From NCBI GenBank assembly GCA_029259635.1, contig JAJDEU010000006.1, forward strand, positions 1 through 64,000: 64,000 nucleotides of DNA. The letters run 5' to 3'. The stretch is from Planctomycetota bacterium (GTDB lineage: Bacteria > Planctomycetota > UBA1135 > GCA-002686595). The position numbers and the translations under genes were made by a program. Below are positions 44,716 through 54,511 of the stretch, in pieces; position 1 is the first letter of the stretch; every line of letters begins with the position of its first letter. The notes under the pieces are model-generated. The model saw only the letters and a list, made by a program, of their open reading frames with translations, made no database searches and was not told the origin of the DNA.

Positions 44716-45165
44716 ATGAATCTGTCCCAGGCTCTCCAGGACGCCATTTCCGACCTCGAGCAACTCGCTAAGAAGAAGAGCCCTCACCCCTCGCGCCTTC
44801 ACGCTCGGGACATTCTGATTCCCCTGGGGACCCTGGCGGCTCTCGGCGAACCTTTCGGACAGGAAGAGCTCGTCCAGCGCCTCACCAAGCTCACCGCGCC
44901 CTTCGAAGATCGCTGGCAGCGAGCGGTGGCCGAAGAGCTCCAGCTGGCCTGCGCCGAGTACGTCACCTCGGTCGACGAGCACTACATGAAGCTCGCCAAC
45001 TACGACTTCGATTACACCAGTTCAGCGCGGGAGCGACTGGCCGCCCGGCTCCTGGCCTGTGACATTCTGAGCTGCGAACTCCCCCCCGGTTTGAGCGATC
45101 AGATTGAACGAGCGGACCTGATCTACCGCCCCTATCGCGAACGGTACGAAGAAACGCGGAGTTAA
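44716..45165 (+). CDS. Hypothetical soluble protein
   Basis: A 149-aa, mostly helical, acidic protein with no signal peptide or membrane segment. The start at 44716 (MNLSQALQDA) is chosen; an in-frame GTG at 44692 would overlap the DUF971 stop by 4 nt (GTGA) and add 8 residues, and is a serious alternative. No family recognised. The close link to the DUF971 gene suggests one transcript. Confidence 0.65.
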   Translation: MNLSQALQDAISDLEQLAKKKSPHPSRLHARDILIPLGTLAALGEPFGQEELVQRLTKLTAPFEDRWQRAVAEELQLACAEYVTSVDEHYMKLANYDFDYTSSARERLAARLLACDILSCELPPGLSDQIERADLIYRPYRERYEETRS

Positions 45166-45383
45166 CCCGCCTCTCGCCCCCCTCCCGCGGGTGTGAAAAT
45201 CGGCCTTTATTGGGTCAAGAACCCCGATTTCCGGGCCTTCCGTCCCCGCAGGGACCGCTCTCGACCGCCCGGCTCTCAAAAGCCGTTGACGTGGTCTTTT
45301 ATTGACCATCTCGGCTCGGCATGCTCCTCGACGGATCCCCATCCGCAACATAGGAAAGCCCTTTTTAGGAAAACACGGACATC

Positions 45384-46640
45384 ATGAACAACTTCTTCAC
45401 CGGAACGCTCGCGCTAGCGGCTCTCGGCACGATCGCAACCGCGACGCCGGATCCCAAGCCGGCGAATAATGAGAGCGAGTGGGCCCGTCTCGATCGCGAA
45501 ATCGGCGACCTAGCGTCCTCCATCCGACGGCCCGAAACGGGCACCCGAGTGGGTGGCCTGATTCGGACCTACTACATGCACAGCAACGACGCGGCGTTCA
45601 ATATCGACGACCCCAATGACGCGTTTTTTGAACCAGTAAATTCCGGCGACCGCGTCGGAGGCTTCGGCATGCCCGACGCTGATCTGTACGCCGAGGGCGC
45701 GGTCGGAGATGTCGACTGGCGCCTCAGCCTCGGCTATCGCTTTGGCGGCGCGAACGCCCACGTCGTTGAGGTCGAGGACGCCTTCGCGCGATTCCGTTGC
45801 GACAGCGGCTTCGGACTCGTCGTCGGCAACTACAGGGCTCCGGTGCTTCGAAGCAACTCGATCCACTCGGAGAATCTCGTCGCTCCCTACCGCACGTTCT
45901 CCGGTCAAATCTTGGACGTCTATGACTCCGGAGTCATGTTTACCGGCGACTGGAAGTCCCTCGGCGGCTTCTTCTCCATCCAAAACGGCACAGACAAAAA
46001 AGAGTCGAAGCTGCTCTACAGCAGCCGCCTTGAGTACCGCCTCTTCGGTGGAACGGGTCGTGTTGAAGGCGCCTTCGGCGCGAGCGGCGGCACGCGCGGC
46101 ACTTTTGGGGCCATGTGGCTGCGCGACTCCTCGAATGCCATCGATGGCAGTGCGTTTGGTTTCGATGCCAATGTCACTTCAGGTCCCCTAGCTTGGCACA
46201 GTGAAATCGTCCACTGGGACGGCAACCTGCTCGCTGACGGGAACGGCGGCAGCAACGGCAACGGGGGCAGTCTACTCTCGGGTCAGGACTACTTCGGCTC
46301 CACCATGCTCCCGATCAACTACGCGGAGCAAGGTGTGCTTAGAGATGTCGATATCTGGGCCTCGACGCTCTCCTGGTTCTTCGCGGGCTGCGACATCGAA
46401 CTGCTCCTCCGCCTGCAGGGCTATGACGATCCGGGCAACACGCGCTCGGCGACTATCGGCGCAAACTGGTATCAGAATGGCAAGAGCGCCGTCTGGTACA
46501 CCGGCCTCCAGCAGGTCAACAGTAATGATCACGCCGCCGGTGCTGGGCCGGCACCGGGCAACGGCAACGCGGAAGGCATCGACGATGCGCTCCTCTTCCT
46601 GATTGGAGTCAGCGTCGGTCAGAGCACCTCGAGCCTCTAA
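45384..46640 (+). CDS. Porin-like outer-membrane beta-barrel protein
   Basis: A 418-aa exported protein: a short signal ([18 protein letters not shown]), a short helical coiled segment ([15 protein letters not shown]), then alternating strands with aromatic girdle residues to the end, for example [31 protein letters not shown] and [20 protein letters not shown]. The coiled N-terminus followed by a barrel is like phosphate-selective porin O/P proteins. The C-terminus does not end in an aromatic residue. AGGA lies 13 nt before the ATG, too far for a standard Shine-Dalgarno. A strong terminator follows. Confidence 0.75.
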   Translation: MNNFFTGTLALAALGTIATATPDPKPANNESEWARLDREIGDLASSIRRPETGTRVGGLIRTYYMHSNDAAFNIDDPNDAFFEPVNSGDRVGGFGMPDADLYAEGAVGDVDWRLSLGYRFGGANAHVVEVEDAFARFRCDSGFGLVVGNYRAPVLRSNSIHSENLVAPYRTFSGQILDVYDSGVMFTGDWKSLGGFFSIQNGTDKKESKLLYSSRLEYRLFGGTGRVEGAFGASGGTRGTFGAMWLRDSSNAIDGSAFGFDANVTSGPLAWHSEIVHWDGNLLADGNGGSNGNGGSLLSGQDYFGSTMLPINYAEQGVLRDVDIWASTLSWFFAGCDIELLLRLQGYDDPGNTRSATIGANWYQNGKSAVWYTGLQQVNSNDHAAGAGPAPGNGNAEGIDDALLFLIGVSVGQSTSSL

Positions 46641-46702
46641 ACCGACCTCCTCTGGGAAGCCCGACGACGGTTCATCACCGACCTCGGCGCGCTTCCACTT
46701 CC

Positions 46703-46735
46703 ACGGCCCCGCCCACGGCGGGGCCGTTCTTATTT
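46703..46735 (+). terminator. Rho-independent terminator after the porin gene
   Basis: An 11-bp GC stem ACGGCCCCGCC (46703-46713) pairs with GGCGGGGCCGT (46717-46727) around a 3-nt loop and is followed by TTCTTATTT. It ends the porin transcript. Confidence 0.85.
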
Positions 46736-46828
46736 AAGCGCTCTCGACGACAATTCTTGCGATGCCTCTTGGGTCCGAGAGGTGAATCACGCGAAATAGG
46801 GGGACCCGAGCACGCTCCCCCCCTGCCC

Positions 46829-48892
46829 ATGAGCCCCATCGACCACCGAACCAATCGACTGAGCGAGGAGACCAGTCCCTATCTCCTCCAACACGCCGGC
46901 AATCCGGTGGACTGGTATCCCTGGGGACCGGAAGCGCTCGAGAAAGCTCGAGCCGAGAGCAAGCCGATCTTTCTCTCGATCGGCTACTCCGCCTGTCACT
47001 GGTGTCACGTGATGGAGCGCGAGAGCTTCGAGGACGAGGCGATCGCGAAGTTGATGAACACGCACTTCGTGAACATCAAGGTCGATCGCGAAGAGCGTCC
47101 GGACCTGGATGAGATCTACATGAAGGCCGTGCAAGCCATGACCGGTCAAGGCGGCTGGCCGATGAGCGTCTTCCTCACGCCGGACCTCGAGCCCTTCTTC
47201 GGCGGCACCTACTTCCCACCGGACAATCGCTACGGCCGCCCCGGCTTCACCTCGGTGCTCGCCTCGATTCATGAAAGCTGGACCAACAATCGCCAGCAAC
47301 TTGAGAAGCAAGGCGCGCGGCTTCGCGAAATGATTGAGAAGGAGGCCAGCGCTCCCAGGCCGACCGAACTCCATGCCGATGTGCTCGATCGCGGCTTCCG
47401 CGACGTCAACGCAAACTTCGACGCGACTTGGGGCGGCTTTGGTGGCGCCCCGAAGTTTCCGCACTCGCTCGATATTCGGATGTGTTTGCGCAACTTCAAA
47501 CGCACGGGCGATAAGCAGGCACTCCACGTGGCTACGCTCTCGCTCGACCGGATGTCCGAGGGTGGCGTCTACGATCAGCTCGGTGGAGGCTTCCACCGCT
47601 ACAGCACGGACGAGATGTGGTTGATCCCGCACTTCGAGAAGATGCTGTATGACAACGCGCTCCTCATTCCGGCCTTTATCGAAGCGTTCTTGGTGACCGG
47701 CAATGGTCGCTACTCGCGGATCGCCACCGAATGTTGCGATTGGATCTTGCGCGAAATGGTGACCGAGGAAGGCGGCTTCGCGAGCACGCAAGATGCCGAC
47801 AGCGAGGGCGAGGAGGGCGTGTTCTTCTGTTGGACGCCAGAGCAGCTCGAAAAGGTTTTGGGTGAGAAGCTCGGGACTTGGGCCTCGGAGTGGTTTGGCG
47901 TCACTCCTGAGGGGAACTTCGAGGGTGGTCTCAGCGCCTTGTGGCGGCACGATGTCGCCGCCGATATCGCCTCGCGGCTCTCGATCGATCAGGGCGAGTT
48001 GATCGAGTCGATGGTGGGTGCGCGCGGAGAGCTCCTGAAGGCGCGCGGCAAGCGCGTAGCGCCGGACACCGACGACAAAGTACTCGCGAGCTGGAATGGC
48101 TTGGCGATTTCGGCGCTCGCGCAGACCTATCAGGTGTTCGAGGACGAGCGCTATCTCGATGCTGCTCGCACAGCGGCGAAGTTTGTCCTCACGAAAATGC
48201 GTCAAGCAGACGGGCGCCTCTTCGCGACCTCCCGTCACAGCAAGGCTCACCTCAACGCCTACCTCGCGGACTACAGCTACATGATCGCCGCGCTCATCGA
48301 CCTGTATGAGTCGGACTTCGACGAGTACTGGCTTCGCGAAGCCCAGAAGCTCAGCGACGTCCTGGAAGAGTCCTTCCTCGATCGCGAGAACGGCGGCTTC
48401 TTCACAACGGGCGAAGAGCACGAGCAGCTGATCGCCAGGTTGAAAGAACCCCACGATGGCGCGTTGCCCGCGCCCGGCGCCGTTCACGCGCTCAATCTCT
48501 CGCGCCTCACGGCACTGACCGGCGACTCGCGCCTCGCGTCGATTGCCGAGATGACCATTCGCTCTGTCGGTGAACTCGCCAATCGCTACCCCTCCGCGTT
48601 CGGCCAGCTCCTCCTCGCCGTCGACTTCCTCCAATCCAGTCCACGCGAGATCGTCATCTCCGGAACGCCGAGCGATGCGATGACCGAGGCTTTCCTCGCG
48701 CAGGTTCGCAAGACCTTCCTGCCCTCGCGCGTCGTTGCTCTCGCTCACCCGCAAGCCGACTCGGACCTCTTGCCCTTGCTCCAGGACCGCGGTTCCGAGG
48801 GAAGCCCTCCGAGCACCTTTGTCTGCCGCAACCAGACCTGCGACATTCCAGCGACCGACCTCGAGACCCTCGCTCGACAGCTTGAGTCCTAA
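46829..48892 (+). CDS. DUF255 thioredoxin-fold protein (YyaL/spermatogenesis-associated 20 type)
   Basis: A 687-aa protein. The N-terminal thioredoxin-like domain opens [20 protein letters not shown] and has the CxxC motif in [17 protein letters not shown]. The long remainder is an alpha/alpha-barrel resembling glycosyl-hydrolase/epimerase toroids ([59 protein letters not shown]). Family members are widespread; the enzymatic role is unresolved. The start at 46829 matches the usual family N-terminus. A long open frame on the opposite strand is a codon-bias shadow. Confidence 0.93.
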   Translation: MSPIDHRTNRLSEETSPYLLQHAGNPVDWYPWGPEALEKARAESKPIFLSIGYSACHWCHVMERESFEDEAIAKLMNTHFVNIKVDREERPDLDEIYMKAVQAMTGQGGWPMSVFLTPDLEPFFGGTYFPPDNRYGRPGFTSVLASIHESWTNNRQQLEKQGARLREMIEKEASAPRPTELHADVLDRGFRDVNANFDATWGGFGGAPKFPHSLDIRMCLRNFKRTGDKQALHVATLSLDRMSEGGVYDQLGGGFHRYSTDEMWLIPHFEKMLYDNALLIPAFIEAFLVTGNGRYSRIATECCDWILREMVTEEGGFASTQDADSEGEEGVFFCWTPEQLEKVLGEKLGTWASEWFGVTPEGNFEGGLSALWRHDVAADIASRLSIDQGELIESMVGARGELLKARGKRVAPDTDDKVLASWNGLAISALAQTYQVFEDERYLDAARTAAKFVLTKMRQADGRLFATSRHSKAHLNAYLADYSYMIAALIDLYESDFDEYWLREAQKLSDVLEESFLDRENGGFFTTGEEHEQLIARLKEPHDGALPAPGAVHALNLSRLTALTGDSRLASIAEMTIRSVGELANRYPSAFGQLLLAVDFLQSSPREIVISGTPSDAMTEAFLAQVRKTFLPSRVVALAHPQADSDLLPLLQDRGSEGSPPSTFVCRNQTCDIPATDLETLARQLES

Positions 48893-48923
48893 GAGCCTCA
48901 CCCCCGGCTGAGAGGCCCGGCTC

Positions 48924-48952
48924 GCGCACTCTCGTCTGCGCCTCGTTTTTTT
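48924..48952 (+). terminator. Possible Rho-independent terminator after the DUF255 gene
   Basis: GCGCA (48924-48928) pairs with TGCGC (48937-48941) with an 8-nt loop. Four bases later a run of seven T residues (48946-48952) follows. The stem is short, so this is moderate support. Confidence 0.5.
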
Positions 48953-49010
48953 CGGAGAATTCGTGGCGGGCGAGACTCTCGCCCTCCGCGGTTGTGCATG
49001 AACCCAGGAT

Positions 49011-49016
49011 AAGGAG
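49011..49016 (+). promoter_or_regulatory. Strong Shine-Dalgarno for the barrel lipoprotein
   Basis: AAGGAG, 5 nt before the ATG at 49022, one of the few clear ribosome-binding sites in the window; it fixes this start. Confidence 0.8.
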
Positions 49017-49021
49017 TCCTC

Positions 49022-49633
49022 ATGCACAGAAAAAAAACAGACCTTCGACTCGTCGCCATCGCTCTCTGCCTTTTGCCCCTCGCGAGCTGCGCAGCTCTGG
49101 AGGCCATGATCATGGGCTTTTCGCCGCAGTCCTTCACCGCGACGATTGGGTCCGGGTTGGTGATCAATGATGCAGCTACGGATAACGACGCTAACTTCTT
49201 TGGCGACATCGACAAGACCGACACGCCGCTCACGCTGGGCGTGAACGCAAAGCTCAGCAAGAGCGTCGGCGTCGACCTTCAGTACATCGACTTCGGCGAA
49301 GTTAAATTCGACGGACTCTTCGCGGGCACGACGAGTGTCGGCACAGTAGAGAACAAGGGCGTCGAGCTCTCGGTGACGGGTAAGTACCCGCTCGGGAACG
49401 GCTTCAACGCGACCGGAAAAGTCGGCGCCTTGTACTGGGATGGTGAAGAGAACGAGCTCTTCGGCGGAGCACCCGACAATGAGTCCGACCACGGAATCGA
49501 TCCGCTGTTCGGCTTCGGAGTTGAAAAGGAACTCACGCCACACATCACGGCCGACTTCACGCTGACGCGCTACTTCAACGTGTTCGATGACAACATCGAC
49601 GCGGCGGTCTTTCGATTGAGATTCGGCCTCTAA
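49022..49633 (+). CDS. OmpA/OmpW-like barrel lipoprotein
   Basis: A 203-aa protein with a basic n-region (HRKKTDLR), hydrophobic core and lipobox LASC (Cys23). The mature part alternates short beta strands and turns (VGVDLQYIDFGEVKFDGLFA, VELSVTGKYPLGNGFNATGK, DPLFGFGVEKELTPHITADF) and ends VFRLRFGL, which fits an eight-stranded outer-membrane barrel of the OmpA-transmembrane type. No peptidoglycan-binding domain is present. The next 13-bp hairpin probably ends its transcript. Confidence 0.8.
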   Translation: MHRKKTDLRLVAIALCLLPLASCAALEAMIMGFSPQSFTATIGSGLVINDAATDNDANFFGDIDKTDTPLTLGVNAKLSKSVGVDLQYIDFGEVKFDGLFAGTTSVGTVENKGVELSVTGKYPLGNGFNATGKVGALYWDGEENELFGGAPDNESDHGIDPLFGFGVEKELTPHITADFTLTRYFNVFDDNIDAAVFRLRFGL

Positions 49634-49670
49634 CTACGCTCGCCCGAGAAGAGGACTCCTGAGGCGAGCA

Positions 49671-49704
49671 GCTGTCGCGCGGGGCTCGCAACCCGCGCGA
49701 CAGC
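49671..49704 (+). terminator. Strong GC hairpin after the barrel lipoprotein
   Basis: A perfect 13-bp stem GCTGTCGCGCGGG (49671-49683) with CCCGCGCGACAGC (49692-49704) and an 8-nt loop. No T-run follows, so termination is likely but not certain. Confidence 0.55.
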
Positions 49705-49754
49705 CCTCCTCGGGGACCCGATGTGGCATCGAATGCATTCGTTAGAATCCCTCG

Positions 49755-50336
49755 ATGCCATCGGAGGAACAGGACATCACCCGTCTGCTTCAGGCTGCTC
49801 AAAACGGGGACGCGAGCGCCTTGGATGCGCTGGCCCCACGCGTGTATGCCGAGATGCGGCGATTGGCGTTCGCGTTACTCCGCAGTGAAAACCCGGGCCA
49901 CACACTGCAAGCGACCGAGCTTGTGCATGAGGCTTGGCTCAAACTTGTTCAACGCGACTCGGTGGGAGTCGAACACCGGCGACAGTTTTTCAAAGTCGCC
50001 AGCACGATCATGCGCAGAATACTTGTCGATCACGCGCGTGCGAAACGCGCGCGGAAACGCGGCGATGGCGTTCAGCCCGAAGCCCTCGATGCGACGGTAG
50101 TGGCTCTAGAGGGCAACGTCGGCGACTTGATCGATCTCGAGAACGCGCTGGATGAACTTGCACTCGATCACGCGAGACTGGCCAAGCAAGTCGAGCTGCG
50201 CTTCTTCTTGGGCTTGGAGACAACGGAAGCCGCCAAGATTCTCGAGCTCTCGCAACGCCAGACCGAACGCGATTGGACTTTGGCGCGAGCTTGGCTCAAG
50301 CGTCGGCTCGATCGAGGCGAGGTCCAACCAAAATGA
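49755..50336 (+). CDS. ECF sigma factor, TIGR02999-like
   Basis: A 193-aa two-domain sigma factor. Region 2 includes YAEMRRLAFALLRSENPGHT and LQATELVHEAWLKLVQ; the RRQFFKVASTIMRRILVDHARAK stretch is characteristic of the family described as TIGR02999, frequent in Acidobacteria and Planctomycetes. Region 4 is VELRFFLGLETTEAAKILELS. It overlaps the kinase gene by 4 nt (ATGA), so the kinase is probably its regulator in place of a zinc anti-sigma factor. A -10-like TAGAAT sits only 7 nt before the ATG (49743-49748), compatible with a leaderless transcript. Confidence 0.92.
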   Translation: MPSEEQDITRLLQAAQNGDASALDALAPRVYAEMRRLAFALLRSENPGHTLQATELVHEAWLKLVQRDSVGVEHRRQFFKVASTIMRRILVDHARAKRARKRGDGVQPEALDATVVALEGNVGDLIDLENALDELALDHARLAKQVELRFFLGLETTEAAKILELSQRQTERDWTLARAWLKRRLDRGEVQPK

Positions 50337-53080
50337 GTGATCGCGCGTCACGAGTGGAAGAGCTCTTCTTCGATGCGATCGAACTCGCTCCTTCCGAACG
50401 CGCAAACTTTCTCGACCGAGCCTGCGCTGAGGATTCCGAGCTGCGCGACGAGTTGGACTCACTGATCAGCGCACACGAATCAGTCGGACACGGATTCCTC
50501 GAACCGGCTTCCACGCGCGGACTGGTTGGGCAGACGCTCGGCAGCTTTACCCTAGTTCGGATGATCGGCCACGGCGGCATGGGCACCGTCTACGAAGCCG
50601 AACAAGAGCGTCCTCATCGGCAAGTGGCGCTCAAGGTTCTTCGCGTTTTGCCCGGCGATGACCACGACGTCTCGCGCTTTGCGCTCGAAGCCGAAGTGAT
50701 GGCGCAGCTCCATCATCCCGGCGTCGCGCAGGTCTTCGAGGTCGGCACTCACGATGAAGCGGGCAGCCACTTGATTTGGTTCGCGATGGAGCTCGTCGAA
50801 GATGCCTGCGACATCGTGACCTTCGCCGAGCAAAAGCATCTCAGTCGGGACGCTCGAATCGAGCTGTTCTTGAGCTTGTGTCGGGCTGTCCAGCACGGCC
50901 ACCAACGCGGCGTTCTGCACCGCGATCTGAAACCCGACAACGTGCTCGTCGACGGTGAGGGTCGCCTGAAGGTGATCGACTTCGGAGTCGCGCGCGCGGC
51001 GGGATTAGCGGATCAAAAGCTCGGACGACAAGCCGCCGAGTCCGAGGGCGATGTCGTCGGAACGCTCTCCTACATGAGCCCCGAACAGTGCTTGCCAGCG
51101 AACGAGCGAGCGGCAGAGCCGGATACCCGCTCCGACATTTATGCGCTGGGCGTCATCCTGTATCAGCTCATGACCGGTGAACGCCCCCACTCTCTCGCGG
51201 GCCAAACGGCAACCGACGCGTTCAAGATCATTCGTCACCAGAACCCGATCCCCCCGTCGCGCCGCGCGCCCGACGTCCAAGGCGATCTCGAGACCGTCAT
51301 CCTCGTCGCTCTCGAGAAGGATCCGGACGATCGCTACGGCACCGCCCAAGCCTTGGGTGACGATCTGCGGCGCTTCATCCATCACGAGCCTCTGCTCGCG
51401 CGGCCAAGCTCGCCGGGCCACACTCTCGCTCTCGCGATCCGCCGCAACCGAACCTCCTTCGCAACGGTCGCTCTTCTCATCGCCAGTCTCGTCACCGCCA
51501 CGATCGTCTCCACCTCCGCGCGCTCGCGCGCGGTCATGGCTGCCGAGCGCGAGAACCAAGCCGCGCGTGTCGCACGCGAGGCCGCCAATGAAGAACGCAT
51601 CGCGCGCACTCACTCGGAACGCGTGGCTTCCTTCTTAGAGCAGATGCTCGTCAGCGCACAACCGCGCGCCGCCGGCGCAGCGGAACTCAAGGTACGCGAG
51701 GTGCTCGACGACGCCCTGCTATCCGCCGAGCGCGAACTCGGTCCGGTGCCGGGTGTTCTCGCGCGAGTGCTCTCCACTCTCGGCTACACCTACGTTCTCT
51801 TGGGCGAGTATCAAACCGGCCGTGAAGTTTTGGAGCGCTCGATCGCTCTGGCCGAAACCGGCGTCACCAACCCGCTCGACCTCGCGGCGAGTCGATCGCA
51901 CTTGGGTCTCGCGCTCCTCCATTTGAGCGAGTTCGAGCTCGCGCGAGTTCAATTCGATAGCGCGATCGAGACGCTCTCTTCGCGGGCAGACGCCGATCCG
52001 CTTCGCCTCGTCGAAGTACTCGTGCGCGCTGCGGAACTCGCACGGAAATCCGGCAACCGCGAGCAAGCGCGCGAATACCTCAATCTCGCCACATCGCAAT
52101 CGGGTCGCGTCCGCGGGCTGTACGACCTCGTTGACGTCGCCGCGGGACTCGGAAACCTCGACGTTGCGGATCAAGACTACTCCAGCGCCGAACAACACTT
52201 CTCGGTTGCCCTTGAAGAACTGGAGCGCTTTGACCAACCGAATCTTCACTCCCTCGGTGCGCTCCACAACAGCCTGGCCTCGGTCTATTTTCACCAGGGT
52301 CGTATTCAAGAGGCCGATGACCACTGGAGCCAAGCCCTCGCGATCCTCGAAGGGATCTTGGGGCCCGATCACGTGGACGTGCTCTCCGTGTCCGGCAACC
52401 TCGCCCTGGTCTCGGTGAGACTCGGGGACTTTGCCAAAGCCGAAGCGAGCTTCCAGCGAGTCCTCGATAGTCGCCGCACGACGCTCGGTCCGCTCCACCC
52501 GCGGGTCGCCAACACGCTGGTCGAGATGGCGGGCTTGTTCCTCACGAGCGGCGACCTCGATCGTGCGGAAGAGGCCGCCCGAGAAGCCGTCGCTATCGAC
52601 CGCGAGTTCGCCAAGACGAATCCGGGCTCACCGATTCTCGCCACCCACCTCGTCACACTCGCGCTCGTCTACAAGGAACAGGGCGACCTGGAGAGCGCCC
52701 TTCTTAACATCGACGAGTCCCTACAACTGAACCGCGCGCAATTCCCCGCAGGCCACCCGAGCCTCGCCGGCCCGCTCACTCTGATGGCTTCGCTCTACCT
52801 CGACAACGATGATCCGGCGAGCGCCGAACCGCTGCTCCTCGAAGCCCACACGATTCGATCGACTCGTCTGCCCGACCACTGGCTCGCCGCGAACACCGCC
52901 AGCCTCTACGGCGAGTGCCTGCTCAAGCTCGGAAGAATTTCCGAGGCCGCTCCGCTCATCACCGAAGCCGCCGCGGCATTGAGAAACGTCTTGCCGGCCG
53001 ATGACTTCCGCCTGGAAGCAGCAGAACAGCGCGTCAAACTTTTAGTCCAATCGACGGCAAGCTCCGCTGAAAGCGAATAG
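50333..53080 (+). CDS. Membrane Ser/Thr protein kinase with TPR sensor domain
   Basis: A 915-aa Hanks-type kinase. The N-terminal ~75 residues (SRVEELFFDAIELAPSERAN ... DELDSLISAHES) are a recurring leader of this kinase type. The kinase domain has the P-loop GHGGMGTVYEA, VALKVLR, LHRDLKPDNVLV (catalytic Asp198) and IDFGVARA, so it should be active. One membrane segment (FATVALLIASLVTATIVS, about residue 380) is followed by ~480 residues of TPR units (for example LDAALSAERELGPVPGVLARV onward and LEGILGPDHVDVLSV). It probably phosphorylates the co-encoded sigma factor; that is inferred. Confidence 0.93.
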   Translation: MSDRASRVEELFFDAIELAPSERANFLDRACAEDSELRDELDSLISAHESVGHGFLEPASTRGLVGQTLGSFTLVRMIGHGGMGTVYEAEQERPHRQVALKVLRVLPGDDHDVSRFALEAEVMAQLHHPGVAQVFEVGTHDEAGSHLIWFAMELVEDACDIVTFAEQKHLSRDARIELFLSLCRAVQHGHQRGVLHRDLKPDNVLVDGEGRLKVIDFGVARAAGLADQKLGRQAAESEGDVVGTLSYMSPEQCLPANERAAEPDTRSDIYALGVILYQLMTGERPHSLAGQTATDAFKIIRHQNPIPPSRRAPDVQGDLETVILVALEKDPDDRYGTAQALGDDLRRFIHHEPLLARPSSPGHTLALAIRRNRTSFATVALLIASLVTATIVSTSARSRAVMAAERENQAARVAREAANEERIARTHSERVASFLEQMLVSAQPRAAGAAELKVREVLDDALLSAERELGPVPGVLARVLSTLGYTYVLLGEYQTGREVLERSIALAETGVTNPLDLAASRSHLGLALLHLSEFELARVQFDSAIETLSSRADADPLRLVEVLVRAAELARKSGNREQAREYLNLATSQSGRVRGLYDLVDVAAGLGNLDVADQDYSSAEQHFSVALEELERFDQPNLHSLGALHNSLASVYFHQGRIQEADDHWSQALAILEGILGPDHVDVLSVSGNLALVSVRLGDFAKAEASFQRVLDSRRTTLGPLHPRVANTLVEMAGLFLTSGDLDRAEEAAREAVAIDREFAKTNPGSPILATHLVTLALVYKEQGDLESALLNIDESLQLNRAQFPAGHPSLAGPLTLMASLYLDNDDPASAEPLLLEAHTIRSTRLPDHWLAANTASLYGECLLKLGRISEAAPLITEAAAALRNVLPADDFRLEAAEQRVKLLVQSTASSAESE

Positions 53081-53108
53081 ACCGGCGACTGCTAAACCGC
53101 GCTAGCCA

Positions 53109-53621
53109 CTAGTGCTCCGGCTCGGGCGCTCCCGCCGTTCCACCTTCGCGCATGGGTTTTCCCATGACGGCTTTGTCGCCGAACTTCAAGCGCTCGTCGA
53201 TCTCGCGATCGAAGGCGGGGTGGTGCGGCTCCGTGTTGAAGCGGCGGTGTTGGCTGACGCAGACATAACACTCGACGACGTCGCCAGAGAATTGATAGAG
53301 CAGCCAATCGACGATACCGGCGACGAAGAGGCTGATGTAGTAAGTGAACGGCGCGAGAAGTGCTGCGACGATCACTATCGAAAAACCGATCAGGCGCGGA
53401 AAGTCCTTGCGCGTGTAGAGCTCTGGGTGACCGCAGGCCAAGCAACCGGTTAGGCCGCCGGATTTAGTGAGGTGCTCTTTGTGGAGCGTGCGCTCCGTCC
53501 CATCGGCGTCTTCGATGCTGTCGGGCAGGTCCTCGACTCGACTCGCGGAAATCGTCGCCAGGGACGGATCCTGAATCAGGTCTTCGCAGAAGAGCAGCTC
53601 CGGACCCTTACTCGCGCTCAT
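53109..53621 (-). CDS. Hypothetical membrane protein with two CxxC pairs
   Basis: A 170-aa protein. A possible zinc ribbon is split by the membrane part: CLACGHPELYTRKDFPR before, and CYVC after, two hydrophobic segments (LIGFSIVIVAALLAPFTYYI and LFVAGIVDWLLYQF). The C-terminal tail is charged. Its ATG overlaps the stop of the upstream membrane protein gene by 4 nt, so they are translated together. No family recognised. Confidence 0.72.
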   Translation of the reverse strand: MSASKGPELLFCEDLIQDPSLATISASRVEDLPDSIEDADGTERTLHKEHLTKSGGLTGCLACGHPELYTRKDFPRLIGFSIVIVAALLAPFTYYISLFVAGIVDWLLYQFSGDVVECYVCVSQHRRFNTEPHHPAFDREIDERLKFGDKAVMGKPMREGGTAGAPEPEH

Positions 53622-54403
53622 AGAGGAACTCCGTAGGAATCTTGAAGCGAGATCGAGACGGCGGTGCCGATCAAGACGAGGACGGTGGAGGCGTAGAGAA
53701 TTCCCGTCGCGGAACGAGTGTTCTTACAGCGCAGTGAGCTCGAAGTCATGCCGGCGAATAGAAGTGGAAGCAGGAGACCGACGGTGACTCGCGTGCCCAA
53801 GTGAAAGAGTCCCCACATTCCGAACAGCGAGGCTTCTTCGCCCTCGAACTTGTCCATGAAAGTCCAGCAGGTGATTCCGACGAAGGCCAGCGAGAGAATC
53901 ATGCTGACGATCGTGACCTTGTTGAGGCGCTCGAGGTGCCGCACGGCGAGATTGGGAACCGTGAGGTACCAGTGACCGAGCACCATCGCGAGGGCGACGC
54001 TGCCGGCGACGGTTCCCGTTGCGAGGGCGGAGAGGCTTGCGATCGCGAGCTGGCCGGCACCTTCGATTTCGGTGCTGGCGCTGAGCGAGCTCGCCAGCGC
54101 GATGATCGTGCCGACCATGGCGAGCCCGAGACCCGCGCCCCACCTCCAGCCGCGCATCGGTCCGGAGTAGAGCGGGTAGGAGATCAGCGCGATCAAACCA
54201 GCCAGGACGGTAAGGTCGGTCCAAGCCGCCTGTCCGACGAGGACGGGCACGACAGTCGCGACGAGGAGCGGAACCATGGCCGTGGTGCCCATGATGCGAT
54301 AGAAGAAGGCCCCGACCGGCGCCTTGGGCACGAAGGCCAAGGCGGCCAGCACGCCGAATCCGATCTCGAGACAGAACTGCGTCCCTAATGAGCTCCAAGC
54401 CAT
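53618..54403 (-). CDS. Polytopic membrane protein of unknown function
   Basis: A 261-aa protein with about seven hydrophobic segments. A notable conserved-looking stretch is LGHWYLTVPNLAVRHLERLNKVT near residue 140, between helices. The histidines in it (LGHWY and VRHLE) could bind heme or a quinone as in some respiratory anchor subunits, but this is a guess. The partner gene (53109-53621) follows by overlap. It is divergent from the SDR gene with 108 bp between starts. Confidence 0.75.
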   Translation of the reverse strand: MAWSSLGTQFCLEIGFGVLAALAFVPKAPVGAFFYRIMGTTAMVPLLVATVVPVLVGQAAWTDLTVLAGLIALISYPLYSGPMRGWRWGAGLGLAMVGTIIALASSLSASTEIEGAGQLAIASLSALATGTVAGSVALAMVLGHWYLTVPNLAVRHLERLNKVTIVSMILSLAFVGITCWTFMDKFEGEEASLFGMWGLFHLGTRVTVGLLLPLLFAGMTSSSLRCKNTRSATGILYASTVLVLIGTAVSISLQDSYGVPL

Positions 54404-54511
54404 CGCGGCATTGTAGGGATTGATCGCGCTCGGGGGAGACGCAGCTTGCCCGCTCCGCCAAACTCATCGCGCCTCGACTCACACCGTTCTCCAGCAACCC
54501 ACTCTCCAACC

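Noticed and set aside
46787..49543. A 918-codon open frame on the minus strand
   Set aside because: It runs antisense to the DUF255 and barrel lipoprotein genes, has low-complexity Arg/Glu/Val-rich composition and no domains. Long antisense frames are expected in GC-rich genes.
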